NCBI GenBank assembly: GCA_913060595.1
Contig: CAJXSA010000006.1
Span: forward strand, 1 to 25,804
DNA length: 25,804 bases
Origin: an uncultured Ignavibacteria bacterium
Lineage (GTDB): Bacteria > Bacteroidota > Ignavibacteria > SZUA-365
Direction: 5' to 3'
The translations under genes were made by a program, and so were the position numbers. Within the stretch, counting starts at the first letter, position 1, and each line of letters begins with the position of its first letter. A model generated the notes under the pieces. That model had not been told where the DNA came from and searched no databases. It saw only the letters and a program-made list of their open reading frames with translations. Shown here in pieces: positions 7,611 through 15,185 of the stretch.

Positions 7611-8176
7611 CAGTCAGCAGCTCCCCCGTCGGTGTCGGTCATTTCTGCACGGTGACGGAGAAGACCGACGTAAAACGGATCGCCGAATGCCCTTTGCAGC
7701 GGTTCCCTGAGGAATTCGACGAGGGAGACACCCTGTTCCTCTCCCGCAGAAAATGCAGGGGCGCATTCGGAGAAGGTTTCAAAGCGAAGCCGGTCACGCT
7801 TCTTTCCACGAACACGCACCGGAAACAGGTGACAGGACAGCGGTTTTGGCCAGTGAAAGGCCTTTTCAACGTGGGCCTGCTGTATCGCGCATTTCGCTAC
7901 GTCTTCGTCATAAAAGACGAACACACACGCCCTGTCGTCATGGCAGCGAAGCGTCAGCTCCTCCCCGTCGTGCACGAACAGACCGTGCCTGCGCACCTCG
8001 TCTCGATGTGCGACCGGAACCCTGTGACTGACCGCCTGCCATGCATTCAGCAGCGTTTCCTGCTCTTCGGGCAGCACGGGTGCGCCGCTGCCGCCGGGAA
8101 AGGTGCAGCACGCCCCCTTGCAGGCGTGGAGGTCGCATGCGAAACTGGTGGTCAATATTTTCCTGTCAATGCGCAA
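7610..8176 (-). CDS. DUF3109-like Cys-rich protein
   Basis: The 188-residue protein has nine cysteines: C14, C19, C23 and C24 near the N-terminus (ACDLHACKGACC), then C78, C84, C96, C115 and C138. The spacing with KPLSCHLFP and the CKGACC cluster fits the DUF3109/YkgJ-like group, thought to bind zinc or an iron-sulfur cluster; biochemical function is not established. Such proteins are common in Bacteroidota and Chlorobiota. The start is TTG 8176: an in-frame TAA lies only a short distance upstream and no ATG is available, although no clear ribosome binding site precedes it. It is the first gene of the leftward operon. Confidence 0.85.
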   Translation of the reverse strand: MRIDRKILTTSFACDLHACKGACCTFPGGSGAPVLPEEQETLLNAWQAVSHRVPVAHRDEVRRHGLFVHDGEELTLRCHDDRACVFVFYDEDVAKCAIQQAHVEKAFHWPKPLSCHLFPVRVRGKKRDRLRFETFSECAPAFSAGEEQGVSLVEFLREPLQRAFGDPFYVGLLRHRAEMTDTDGGAAD

Positions 8177-8196
8177 TGAACACTGGCACGATTTTT

Positions 8197-8226
8197 ATTC
8201 TACATTTTTGAACTTATCGAAAAGAA
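8197..8226 (-). promoter_or_regulatory. Possible promoter for the leftward operon
   Basis: On the minus strand a TAGAAT box (8202-8197) could act as a -10 element, with a T-rich TTCTTT at about 18 bases upstream as a weak -35. It would start transcription close to the TTG start at 8176. The match is weak and the spacing is not ideal. Confidence 0.2.
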
Positions 8227-8264
8227 CGGCACAGCGCAACATTGATTTTTACCGCATTTCTCCC

Positions 8265-8293
8265 TTGCGCGGCATACTTCGGGGTCCTATTAT
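8265..8293 (+). promoter_or_regulatory. Possible sigma-70-type promoter for dprA
   Basis: TTGCGC (8265-8270) and TATTAT (8288-8293) are separated by 17 bases, the ideal spacing, and a start near 8300 would leave about 24 bases to the dprA ATG. The -10 box matches the consensus at five of six bases, the -35 at three. Confidence 0.35.
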
Positions 8294-8323
8294 GGCGCTT
8301 CAGGGGAACAACTCCGTAAACGC

Positions 8324-9448
8324 ATGCCACACGAACCGTATGATCATTTTCGCGTCTCCCTTCTGCCGGGTGTCGGTCCCCGCCGCGGACGGAGTCTGCT
8401 CGCCGCATTTGGCAATTTCGACACGCTTCGCGGCGCCGGTGTGTCCGATCTCTGCGGTGTTGATGGCTTCAGCTCTCGCATGGCGCAGAACATCATCTCT
8501 GCCCTGCGTGAGGATGGGCGCAGCGGTCGAATAGACAAGCTGACCGAGAAAAATGCCGCGCTGGCCGAAAAGCACGGCGTGCGCTATCTCTCAAGTGCAT
8601 CGGACGCCTACCCGGATCGGCTGCGCAGTATATACGACGCACCGCTGTACCTCTTCGTGAAGGGCGAGCTGCGAATGGAGGACAGCGGGGGCATTGCCGT
8701 GGTCGGAACGCGCAATCCATCGGACTACGGCCGTCGCTGCACCGAAGACTTCTGTCGACGTTTCGTTGGTGCCGGTGCGACGGTGATCAGCGGGCTCGCG
8801 ATGGGCATCGATACGGTGGCGCATCGCTGTGCGCTTCGTTTCGGAGGACGTACCCTTGCGGTGCTGGGCAGCGGCCTGCTGCGTGTTTATCCCGGTACGA
8901 ATCGCGATCTGGCAGAACGAATTTGTGAACACGGTGCCGTTCTGTCCGAGCTGCCTCTCGAGGCGAAGCCTGATGCACAGAACTTTCCGAGACGCAACCG
9001 TATCATCAGCGGACTCTCCCGCGCGCTTGTCGTCATGGAAAGTGCGGTCACCGGTGGTGCAATGATCAGCGCCAGCATTGCCCTCGATCAGAATCGCGAG
9101 GTTTTCGCAGTCCCCGGCAGCATCGAGAACCCTATGAGCGCCGGACCACATCGGCTCATCGGGAAAAGTATGGCTCAGATAGCCGAATCCCCGGAAACCG
9201 TTCTCGATGAGCTTTCTCTTGGTGCCGCGGCACAGGAGCGCGCCCCCGCAGCACTGCAGCTTTCCCTGCTGGAGCAACGGATCCTGGACAGCATGGGAGC
9301 CGAGGCGGTGCATATTGATGAACTGTCCGTCCGCACGGGACTTCCGCTTCCCACCCTTCTCTCCGACCTGCTTCAGTTGGAGTTTCGCGGCGCTGTGCGT
9401 CAATTACCGGGGAAACACTTCAGTCGTGAGATGTCGAATGGAAAATAG
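8324..9448 (+). CDS. dprA: DNA-processing protein DprA (Smf)
   Basis: DprA binds incoming single-stranded DNA and loads RecA during natural transformation. The 374-residue protein has an N-terminal helix-hairpin-helix-like part (about 10-60, LLPGVGPRRG), the Rossmann-like DprA core with GTR (128-130), SGLAMGID (156-163), GSGLLRVYP and NFPRRNRIISG, and a C-terminal winged-helix part (about 315-370) of the DprA-WH type. The start ATG 8324 is near the promoter candidate but has only a poor ribosome site. No other competence gene is present; dprA also occurs in many species not known to be transformable. Confidence 0.95.
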   Translation: MPHEPYDHFRVSLLPGVGPRRGRSLLAAFGNFDTLRGAGVSDLCGVDGFSSRMAQNIISALREDGRSGRIDKLTEKNAALAEKHGVRYLSSASDAYPDRLRSIYDAPLYLFVKGELRMEDSGGIAVVGTRNPSDYGRRCTEDFCRRFVGAGATVISGLAMGIDTVAHRCALRFGGRTLAVLGSGLLRVYPGTNRDLAERICEHGAVLSELPLEAKPDAQNFPRRNRIISGLSRALVVMESAVTGGAMISASIALDQNREVFAVPGSIENPMSAGPHRLIGKSMAQIAESPETVLDELSLGAAAQERAPAALQLSLLEQRILDSMGAEAVHIDELSVRTGLPLPTLLSDLLQLEFRGAVRQLPGKHFSREMSNGK

Positions 9449-9510
9449 CCGTATATTTATGGTTTCCCTCGCTTCCGTATCACCGCTATCGCATACAGTC
9501 GGAATTTCCA

Positions 9511-10791
9511 ATGCCTCGTAAAACTCGCTACATGATCTTAGGCACGGCGCTTCTCCTTATTCTGCTCGTCGTCGTGTTCTGGCCCGACGCCGGGGCGAAC
9601 ATTCCATCCTACTCGGTCAAACGGGCAGATTTCGAGATATATGTCATAGAAAGCGGATCAGTGCGCGCGACGAACTCCGTGACAATCACCGCGCCACGCA
9701 TCATCTCCGGTGGAAACCTCCAGGTCGTCGAACTCGCGCCGGAAGGAACAACCGCGAAAGAAGGAGACATACTCGCGCGCTTCGATCCGAGCACAGCACT
9801 CAAGCGCATGCAGGACAAGCAAACCGAGATGAAAACTGCGCTCGCCGACCTCGCAAAGCTCAAGGCCCAGCAGTCAGCGGATGAATCACAGGCACAGACC
9901 GAGTTTGAAACCGCGAAGCTGAATTTTCAGCTGGCGAAGCTCGCCCGGGAAAAAATGCAGTTCGAGCCTGAAGCACGCAAACGCGAAGCCGAGATCGAGT
10001 TCGAACGCGCCCGCCTCTCCTTCGATCAGGCCAAGCTGAACCTTGAGAACAAGAGCATTGTCCGAAAATCCGAACTCGGCAACCTGCAGCTGCGCATCGC
10101 ACAGATCCGCAGCGACATCGAAGTGTCTCAGAAGGAAATGGAACAGCTGACGCTGCGGGCACCGATCAGCGGATTGATCGTCTACGAAAACAACTGGGCA
10201 ACCGGACGCAAGATTGCGAAAGGCGATCAGCCCTGGCCCGGCATGCCCATTATCAGTCTTCCGGATCTCTCCGCGATGCAGGCCGAGGTCAGCATCAATG
10301 AAATGGATATCGCAAAAGTCGAAGTCGGGCAGAAGGCAATCATCATCCCGGACGCGTTTCCGGACAAATCATTTCCCGGCGTGATCGGCAGCGTCTCACA
10401 GATCGGGCGGCAGAAAGGTCAGGGCTCCAACATCAAGGTGTTCGACATCGTCGTTGATCTCGACAGCACCGATGAAGTGCTCAAACCGGGCATCACAACG
10501 ACGACCAAGATCATCGTCGACAGGCTCCGAAACGTCGTATCCATTCCAATCATCAGCGTTTTCGAGGAGCAGGGAAAGACCATGGTCTATGTCGGGGACA
10601 ACGGCTCATACGAAAAGCGGGAAGTGACACTCGGACAACGCAACGACAATTTCGTCGTGGTGTCGGAGGGAATACAGCCCGGCGAGAAGGTCGCGCTTCA
10701 GAATCCTGAAGCGGATCCTTCTGACGTGTCCCCGGAGAACGATGCAAAAGCAAACTCCGGATCGACAGCCAGCAACGGCGGGAAGGACTGA
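9511..10791 (+). CDS. Membrane fusion protein of a tripartite efflux system (HlyD/MacA-like)
   Basis: The 426-residue protein has one N-terminal membrane anchor (about 8-23), then a barrel-like segment containing VIESGSVRATNSV, a lipoyl half-motif near GTTAKEGDILARFD, a long alpha-helical hairpin/coiled coil (about 95-210) and the second lipoyl half with LRAPISGLIVYEN. The beta-barrel domain and a membrane-proximal domain follow (GQRNDNFVVVSEGIQPGEKVAL). This order is that of periplasmic adaptors linking an inner-membrane ABC permease to a TolC channel. The tail from about 400 is Asn/Ser/Asp-rich and probably disordered. It is followed after one base by the permease gene. Confidence 0.92.
   Translation: MPRKTRYMILGTALLLILLVVVFWPDAGANIPSYSVKRADFEIYVIESGSVRATNSVTITAPRIISGGNLQVVELAPEGTTAKEGDILARFDPSTALKRMQDKQTEMKTALADLAKLKAQQSADESQAQTEFETAKLNFQLAKLAREKMQFEPEARKREAEIEFERARLSFDQAKLNLENKSIVRKSELGNLQLRIAQIRSDIEVSQKEMEQLTLRAPISGLIVYENNWATGRKIAKGDQPWPGMPIISLPDLSAMQAEVSINEMDIAKVEVGQKAIIIPDAFPDKSFPGVIGSVSQIGRQKGQGSNIKVFDIVVDLDSTDEVLKPGITTTTKIIVDRLRNVVSIPIISVFEEQGKTMVYVGDNGSYEKREVTLGQRNDNFVVVSEGIQPGEKVALQNPEADPSDVSPENDAKANSGSTASNGGKD
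10783..10787 (+). promoter_or_regulatory. Shine-Dalgarno site deciding the permease start
   Basis: AAGGA inside the last codons of the adaptor gene lies 5 bases before GTG 10793. It supports that GTG over the in-frame ATG 10742, which would overlap the adaptor by 50 bases. Confidence 0.65.
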
Positions 10792-10792
10792 C

Positions 10793-12100
10793 GTGACACC
10801 ACTGTTCACACGATACCGTGAATCGCTCACTATCGCGGTGCAGAGTCTGACCCTGCACAAGACCCGGAGTTTTCTGACGATGCTCGGCATCGTTTTCGGT
10901 GTGGGCGCCGTCATCGCCATGCTTTCCATCGGGGAAGGCGCAAAACAGGAATCTCTCGAACAGATCGAAGTCCTCGGTGTACGCAACATCATCATTCGAT
11001 CAATGGTGGTCGACGATGATGCATCCGAAACGAACGGCGCATCCCGGCCGCTCGGTATTTCACGCAAGGACGCGGAGGCGATTCGCACAGTATGTGAATT
11101 CGCAGAACGGATCACGGTAAACTGGGAGTCGGACATCGAAGCGCGCACCTATGAGGGTGATGCGCAGATCGTCCTCATTGGCACCACACCGGAGCACGCG
11201 TCAATTTTTAACATCCGCATCTCGGAAGGCGGCTTCATCCACCCGGATCATCTTGCGCGCACCGCGAATGTGTGCGTCATCGGCAGCACCGTGAAAAAGG
11301 ACCTCTTCGGCTTCCGCAATCCGATCGGCGAACTGGTCAAGCTCGAGGACCAGTGGTTCACCGTGACCGGCGTCATGGAAGAGAAGAAATCCGCCGTGAC
11401 CGGCGGCGTAGAACTGCCTTCGATGAATGAGAGCATCATCATCCCTCTCACCACAGCCATGTCCAAGTTTCCGCGCGAGGAAGCGGGCAGTTCCCGACGC
11501 TATGGTCGCCGCCGTCGTTCTCGCGGCGGTGAGGGCGGTTACATCGATCGCAGCACCATCGACCAGATCGCCGTACAGGTTCGAAAGGATACCGACATTG
11601 CTGACGCCGCGAACGTCATCACCCGGCTAATAAAGCAGCGGCACAACGGTCAGGAAGATTTCTCCGTCACCATTCCTGAACAACTGATCTCACAGAGTCA
11701 GAAAACGCAGAGCATATTCAACATTGTCATGGGGGCGATCGCGGGCATCTCCCTGCTCGTCGGCGGCATCGGCATCATGAACATCATGCTTGCGAGCGTG
11801 CTTGAGCGCACGCGCGAAATCGGGGTGCGTCGCGCCATCGGTGCGACACGCGCAATGATTGTCACGCAGTTTCTGGCTGAAGCAGCCATGCTCTCAATTT
11901 TTGGCGGCATTCTCGGCATCTTCGTCGGATGGGCCCTCACCGGCATGATCACGGCATATGCGGAATGGCGAACCATTATCAGCGCGTGGTCCATTTTCCT
12001 GGCATTTTCCGTCGCCGCTGCGACCGGAATCATTTTCGGCTATTATCCCGCGAAACGCGCGGCCGACAAGGACGTCATCGAATCGATACGCTATGAATAA
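10793..12100 (+). CDS. MacB/FtsX-type ABC transporter permease
   Basis: With the GTG start at 10793 (ribosome site AAGGA), the protein has 435 residues. It shows MacB permease architecture: one helix near the N-terminus (about 23-45, with FLTMLGIVFGVGAV), a large periplasmic domain, and three C-terminal helices (about 310-335, 355-385 and 395-420) with the FtsX signature TREIGVRRAIGA. No ATPase motifs occur, so the nucleotide-binding subunit must come from elsewhere. Residues 233-250 form an Arg/Gly-rich insert (RRYGRRRRSRGG) in the periplasmic part. It probably pumps a hydrophobic or peptide-like cargo through the adaptor and outer-membrane channel. The cargo is unknown. The tolC-like gene overlaps it by 8 bases. 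Confidence 0.9.
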   Translation: MTPLFTRYRESLTIAVQSLTLHKTRSFLTMLGIVFGVGAVIAMLSIGEGAKQESLEQIEVLGVRNIIIRSMVVDDDASETNGASRPLGISRKDAEAIRTVCEFAERITVNWESDIEARTYEGDAQIVLIGTTPEHASIFNIRISEGGFIHPDHLARTANVCVIGSTVKKDLFGFRNPIGELVKLEDQWFTVTGVMEEKKSAVTGGVELPSMNESIIIPLTTAMSKFPREEAGSSRRYGRRRRSRGGEGGYIDRSTIDQIAVQVRKDTDIADAANVITRLIKQRHNGQEDFSVTIPEQLISQSQKTQSIFNIVMGAIAGISLLVGGIGIMNIMLASVLERTREIGVRRAIGATRAMIVTQFLAEAAMLSIFGGILGIFVGWALTGMITAYAEWRTIISAWSIFLAFSVAAATGIIFGYYPAKRAADKDVIESIRYE

Positions 12101-13601
12101 TCCCCGCTTCTTGCCTGGCACCGCCGTGCCGCTTCTCCTCCTCCTGTCGTTGGTATTTCCCACGCCGACCGTCAGCCAGATACACGAACTCGATCTCACA
12201 ACCTCGCTCGATATCGCATTCGAGCAAAGCTATACCGCCCGCAGTGCGCGGCAGCAGCTGCGTGCCTCTGAAGCGGCTGCCGAGGCCGCCCGGCTCGCCC
12301 TGTACAGCACGGTCGACCTGCAGTTCGACCTTCCCGATTACAGTCGCACCCTGCTCTCTCAGTTCAACACGGACACCAGGCGATACCAGTATTTTCCATT
12401 CGAACAGCTTCAGTGGTCTGGGCGACTTGACATCAATCAGCCGCTGATATGGACCAATTCGACAATCACGCTTTCAGGGATGCTTTTCCGCCAGGATCAG
12501 CAGGACCGTGCACCCGGTGGCAGTTTCGACCGTGATTATTACACGGATTTCGCAATACAGCTCCGTCAGCCGCTATTCGTGCCCAATACACAGCGCATCG
12601 CATTGCGTCGTGCCGAAATCGATTTTGAAGAAGCCATGGCAGATTTCGTGCGCAATACGCTTGAACTTCGCTACACCGTTACCCGCCAGTTTTACAATCT
12701 CTACGCCGCCCAACAGCGCGTCGCCATCCAGGAGGACCGCGTCCGACAGGCGGAGGAATCATTCTCGACTGCCGAGCGGAAATTCCGTGCCGGACTGATC
12801 GCGGAGGTTGAAGCGCTGCAGTTCGAAGTGGATCTCGCCGCCGCACGCAACGATCTGTACAGCGCGGCGAACACCCTTGTCTCGGATGAAAATCGTTTCA
12901 AAATCCTACTCGGACTTCCCGTCAAGGATTCGGTGCACTGCCTGCTGCGGGATACCACAATCACCGTCGTCCCTGTTGAGGTCGAGGAAGCGATCACCCG
13001 TGCGAAGAACACGCGTGTCGAACTCCAGCGCGCTGTCAACAACATCGAACGCAGCGAACTGTCGATGGAACAGATCGACGCACAGCGCAGCATCCGCGGT
13101 GATCTGTTCGTCAGCTATGGCCTGAGCAACAACCGTCCGACGTTCAACGGACTCTATGACGACCTCCGTGATACGCGCCGGGCCGCATTCACGCTCAGTG
13201 TCCCCGTGTTCGATTGGGGAAAACACTCTCGCGACCTCGAGGCGGCCGAAGCGCGGCTCCGCGATGCGGAATTGACCGCTGAGAACCTTGAACTCACCAT
13301 CGAGCAGGAAATCATCGACCTGGTGCGCAGCCTTGCCTCATCCGCCCGTCGTGCCGAAGTTCTGCAGAAATCCCGACTCATCGCCGAAATCGCGAATGAC
13401 ATCAGCACAAAGCGATACGAAGTCGGCACGATCGGCTCGACGGAACTCGCCCAGGCCCGAACCCGCCTTTTGCAGGCGCGCCTCACGGCACTTGAAGCGG
13501 TCATCGACTACCACCTCGCACTCGCCGATCTGACACGCAGAACCGCGTATGACTATCGCGCCGGCAGACAGCTCGGTCTCCCCGGCACGCCCGTGCGATA
13601 G
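12093..13601 (+). CDS. TolC-like outer-membrane efflux protein
   Basis: I chose ATG 12093, giving 502 residues, because a signal peptide follows directly: a basic start, a Leu-rich core (about 10-22) and a probable cleavage after VSQ near residue 29. The longer in-frame start at 11958 lies deep inside the permease gene. The mature part shows two related OEP repeats, each with long amphipathic helices (AARLALYSTVDLQFD, AEESFSTAERKFRAGLIAEVEALQFE, and in the second half TKRYEVGTIGSTELAQARTRL) and beta segments for the outer-membrane barrel. It should form the trimeric exit duct for the adaptor and permease encoded just upstream. The stop-start overlap with the permease suggests coupled translation. 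Confidence 0.92.
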   Translation: MNNPRFLPGTAVPLLLLLSLVFPTPTVSQIHELDLTTSLDIAFEQSYTARSARQQLRASEAAAEAARLALYSTVDLQFDLPDYSRTLLSQFNTDTRRYQYFPFEQLQWSGRLDINQPLIWTNSTITLSGMLFRQDQQDRAPGGSFDRDYYTDFAIQLRQPLFVPNTQRIALRRAEIDFEEAMADFVRNTLELRYTVTRQFYNLYAAQQRVAIQEDRVRQAEESFSTAERKFRAGLIAEVEALQFEVDLAAARNDLYSAANTLVSDENRFKILLGLPVKDSVHCLLRDTTITVVPVEVEEAITRAKNTRVELQRAVNNIERSELSMEQIDAQRSIRGDLFVSYGLSNNRPTFNGLYDDLRDTRRAAFTLSVPVFDWGKHSRDLEAAEARLRDAELTAENLELTIEQEIIDLVRSLASSARRAEVLQKSRLIAEIANDISTKRYEVGTIGSTELAQARTRLLQARLTALEAVIDYHLALADLTRRTAYDYRAGRQLGLPGTPVR

Positions 13602-13627
13602 CCGCGTTCGGCGTCCCGCCCATTGTT

Positions 13628-13665
13628 GTCCGCCTTGCTTTTACTCGCGTCGCGGACTAACTTTT
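13628..13665 (+). promoter_or_regulatory. Possible promoter and weak inverted repeat upstream of rodZ
   Basis: TTG (13635-13637) and TAACTTTT (13658-13665), about 20 bases apart, resemble the Bacteroidota TTTG/TAnnTTTG promoter. An inverted repeat GTCCGC (13628-13633) and GCGGAC (13652-13657), followed by a T-rich tail, overlaps it and might weakly terminate the efflux operon. Both readings are weak. A TTGACA at 13667-13672 has no fitting -10. Confidence 0.3.
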
Positions 13666-13711
13666 CTTGACAGGTTTTACCGTTCTCTCACCCAAGTGAA
13701 TTACCGTCTCC

Positions 13712-15178
13712 ATGAAGGATTTTGGAGTCCACCTGAAAAACGCGCGCCAGTCGGCGGGAATGTCGCTGGACGACATTCACGACGTGACGCGCATCAGCAT
13801 CAAGAACCTGCGCCTGATAGAATCGGGTGATTTCCCGAGTATCCCGCAGACCTATGTGCGCGCGTTCGTCCGTGAGTACGCGCGCGCGGTGGGACTGGAC
13901 GAAGATGAAACCCTCACGTATTACAACGAAGCCGCAGAGACGGAAAAGGGAATTCCACGGCCTCCGGAGAGCATAGACAGTTCCAATCTCCGGATCGAAG
14001 TGGACGATACCATCGAATACATTGAACCACTCGACCGACCCACCTCCTCGGTCGAAGTCGAGGGAACGGCCGAAGTCGCCCCGGACGATTATGAACCGCC
14101 GGTGCGAAAATCCCGATACGTGGATGAAGACTCCGGAACACCGATCGACATCCGTACGACAGGCTCGACCTCTGAAGCACTTTCCCCGCCCGCACGGAAG
14201 TCCGGCGGTGAAGAGAAAGCGGATCAGGGCAAGGACACATCGGAGCTTTTCGAGGAAGGCCCTCAGCGCAAAGACACAGGTGCAGACCAGAAGAAAGACG
14301 CGGCGTCGGAGGACGCGCGTTCAGACGCTCCGCCCCCTGCCGCCATGGAGGAGAAGACCGAAACGGACTCCCGTGAGCAGCGCGCCGCTTCTGACGAGAA
14401 GAAACCGAAGCAAGAAACGCGTAAGAGCGCCACGCGTCCGTCTGACACCGCTGCCGTGGCCTCCGCCCCACAAGGCAAGGATTCTGACGAGTCCAGACGC
14501 AAATCCCGGGCTGCTTCCACGAGATCAAGCGCCGTTGGGACAGCGGAGGACAAGGCCGTGTCGAAAGGCAATGATGACGCACAGTCGCGTCCTCCCGAGA
14601 AGGAACGTACTCCCCCGCCCCCATCGACGCGCACGGCGGACTCGCCGAACGAGAAGCGCATCATCGGTGTCGGCCTTGTTATCATCGCGATTATCGTCAT
14701 TGCCGTGTACGGTATTTTTTATTTCGGCTCTGACGGGGATTCCGAGACCGCGCAGGTCGATTCAACGGCGATCAAGGCGAGCATCGAAGCCGGAAGATTC
14801 ATCGACTCGTCCCAGTACGCCATGACCGATCTGGACATTGCCACGGAGGACACCCTCCCCTCCGATCCCCTGCCTCCGCCTGATCCCGTGGAGAGCAAGC
14901 CACGCGTTTTCGAACGCGCCGACAGCCTCGTCCTCGAGGCGTTCACAAACGCCCCGGTGTGGTTCTCGGTCAAGATGGACACGCTCCGCACAGAGCGCGG
15001 TTCACTCAGTTCGAACGAGCATCGCGTGTGGAAGGCGAGTGATTACTTTGTCATCACACTCGGAGACGCCGGTGCGGTGACGTTCTTTCTGAATGGCCGG
15101 GAGATCGGGACTCTCGGAGAAGAAGGTGCGGTCGTGAAGAACGTCACCCTGTCCCGTCGCCAACTGGAAGGGAATTAG
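13712..15178 (+). CDS. rodZ: RodZ-like cell-shape protein (HTH plus DUF4115)
   Basis: The 488-residue protein has the RodZ order. A helix-turn-helix domain lies at about residues 4-70 (HLKNARQSAGMSLDDI, YVRAFVREYARAVGL). A very long charged linker spans about 80-312. One membrane helix is at 317-338 (IIGVGLVIIAIIVIAVYGIF). A periplasmic DUF4115 domain occupies about 405-485 (VWFSVKMDTLR, FFLNGREIG). RodZ binds MreB in the cytoplasm through its HTH domain and helps rod-shape elongation. The linker, rich in Glu, Lys, Asp, Ser, Arg and Pro, is far longer than the usual cytoplasmic juxtamembrane stretch. ligA starts 7 bases downstream, and a promoter probably lies in the 110-bp gap upstream. Confidence 0.9.
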   Translation: MKDFGVHLKNARQSAGMSLDDIHDVTRISIKNLRLIESGDFPSIPQTYVRAFVREYARAVGLDEDETLTYYNEAAETEKGIPRPPESIDSSNLRIEVDDTIEYIEPLDRPTSSVEVEGTAEVAPDDYEPPVRKSRYVDEDSGTPIDIRTTGSTSEALSPPARKSGGEEKADQGKDTSELFEEGPQRKDTGADQKKDAASEDARSDAPPPAAMEEKTETDSREQRAASDEKKPKQETRKSATRPSDTAAVASAPQGKDSDESRRKSRAASTRSSAVGTAEDKAVSKGNDDAQSRPPEKERTPPPPSTRTADSPNEKRIIGVGLVIIAIIVIAVYGIFYFGSDGDSETAQVDSTAIKASIEAGRFIDSSQYAMTDLDIATEDTLPSDPLPPPDPVESKPRVFERADSLVLEAFTNAPVWFSVKMDTLRTERGSLSSNEHRVWKASDYFVITLGDAGAVTFFLNGREIGTLGEEGAVVKNVTLSRRQLEGN

Positions 15179-15185
15179 GTGCTGC

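Larger units (their letters stand above)
8177..8323. promoter_or_regulatory. Divergent intergenic region between the leftward operon and dprA
   Basis: This 147-bp non-coding stretch lies between the TTG start of the DUF3109-like gene and the ATG of dprA. It is locally AT-richer than its surroundings (8191-8215) and is the only place from which both transcription units could start. No operator, riboswitch or hairpin terminator is obvious by eye. Confidence 0.7.

Noticed and set aside
8184..8200. A TGGCACG resembling the -24 part of a sigma-54 promoter near rpoN
   Set aside because: The GC expected at -12 is absent (the bases there are AT), so it does not fit the -24/-12 pattern.
13667..13672. 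A perfect TTGACA -35 box upstream of rodZ
   Set aside because: No reasonable -10 box lies at 16-18 bases downstream.
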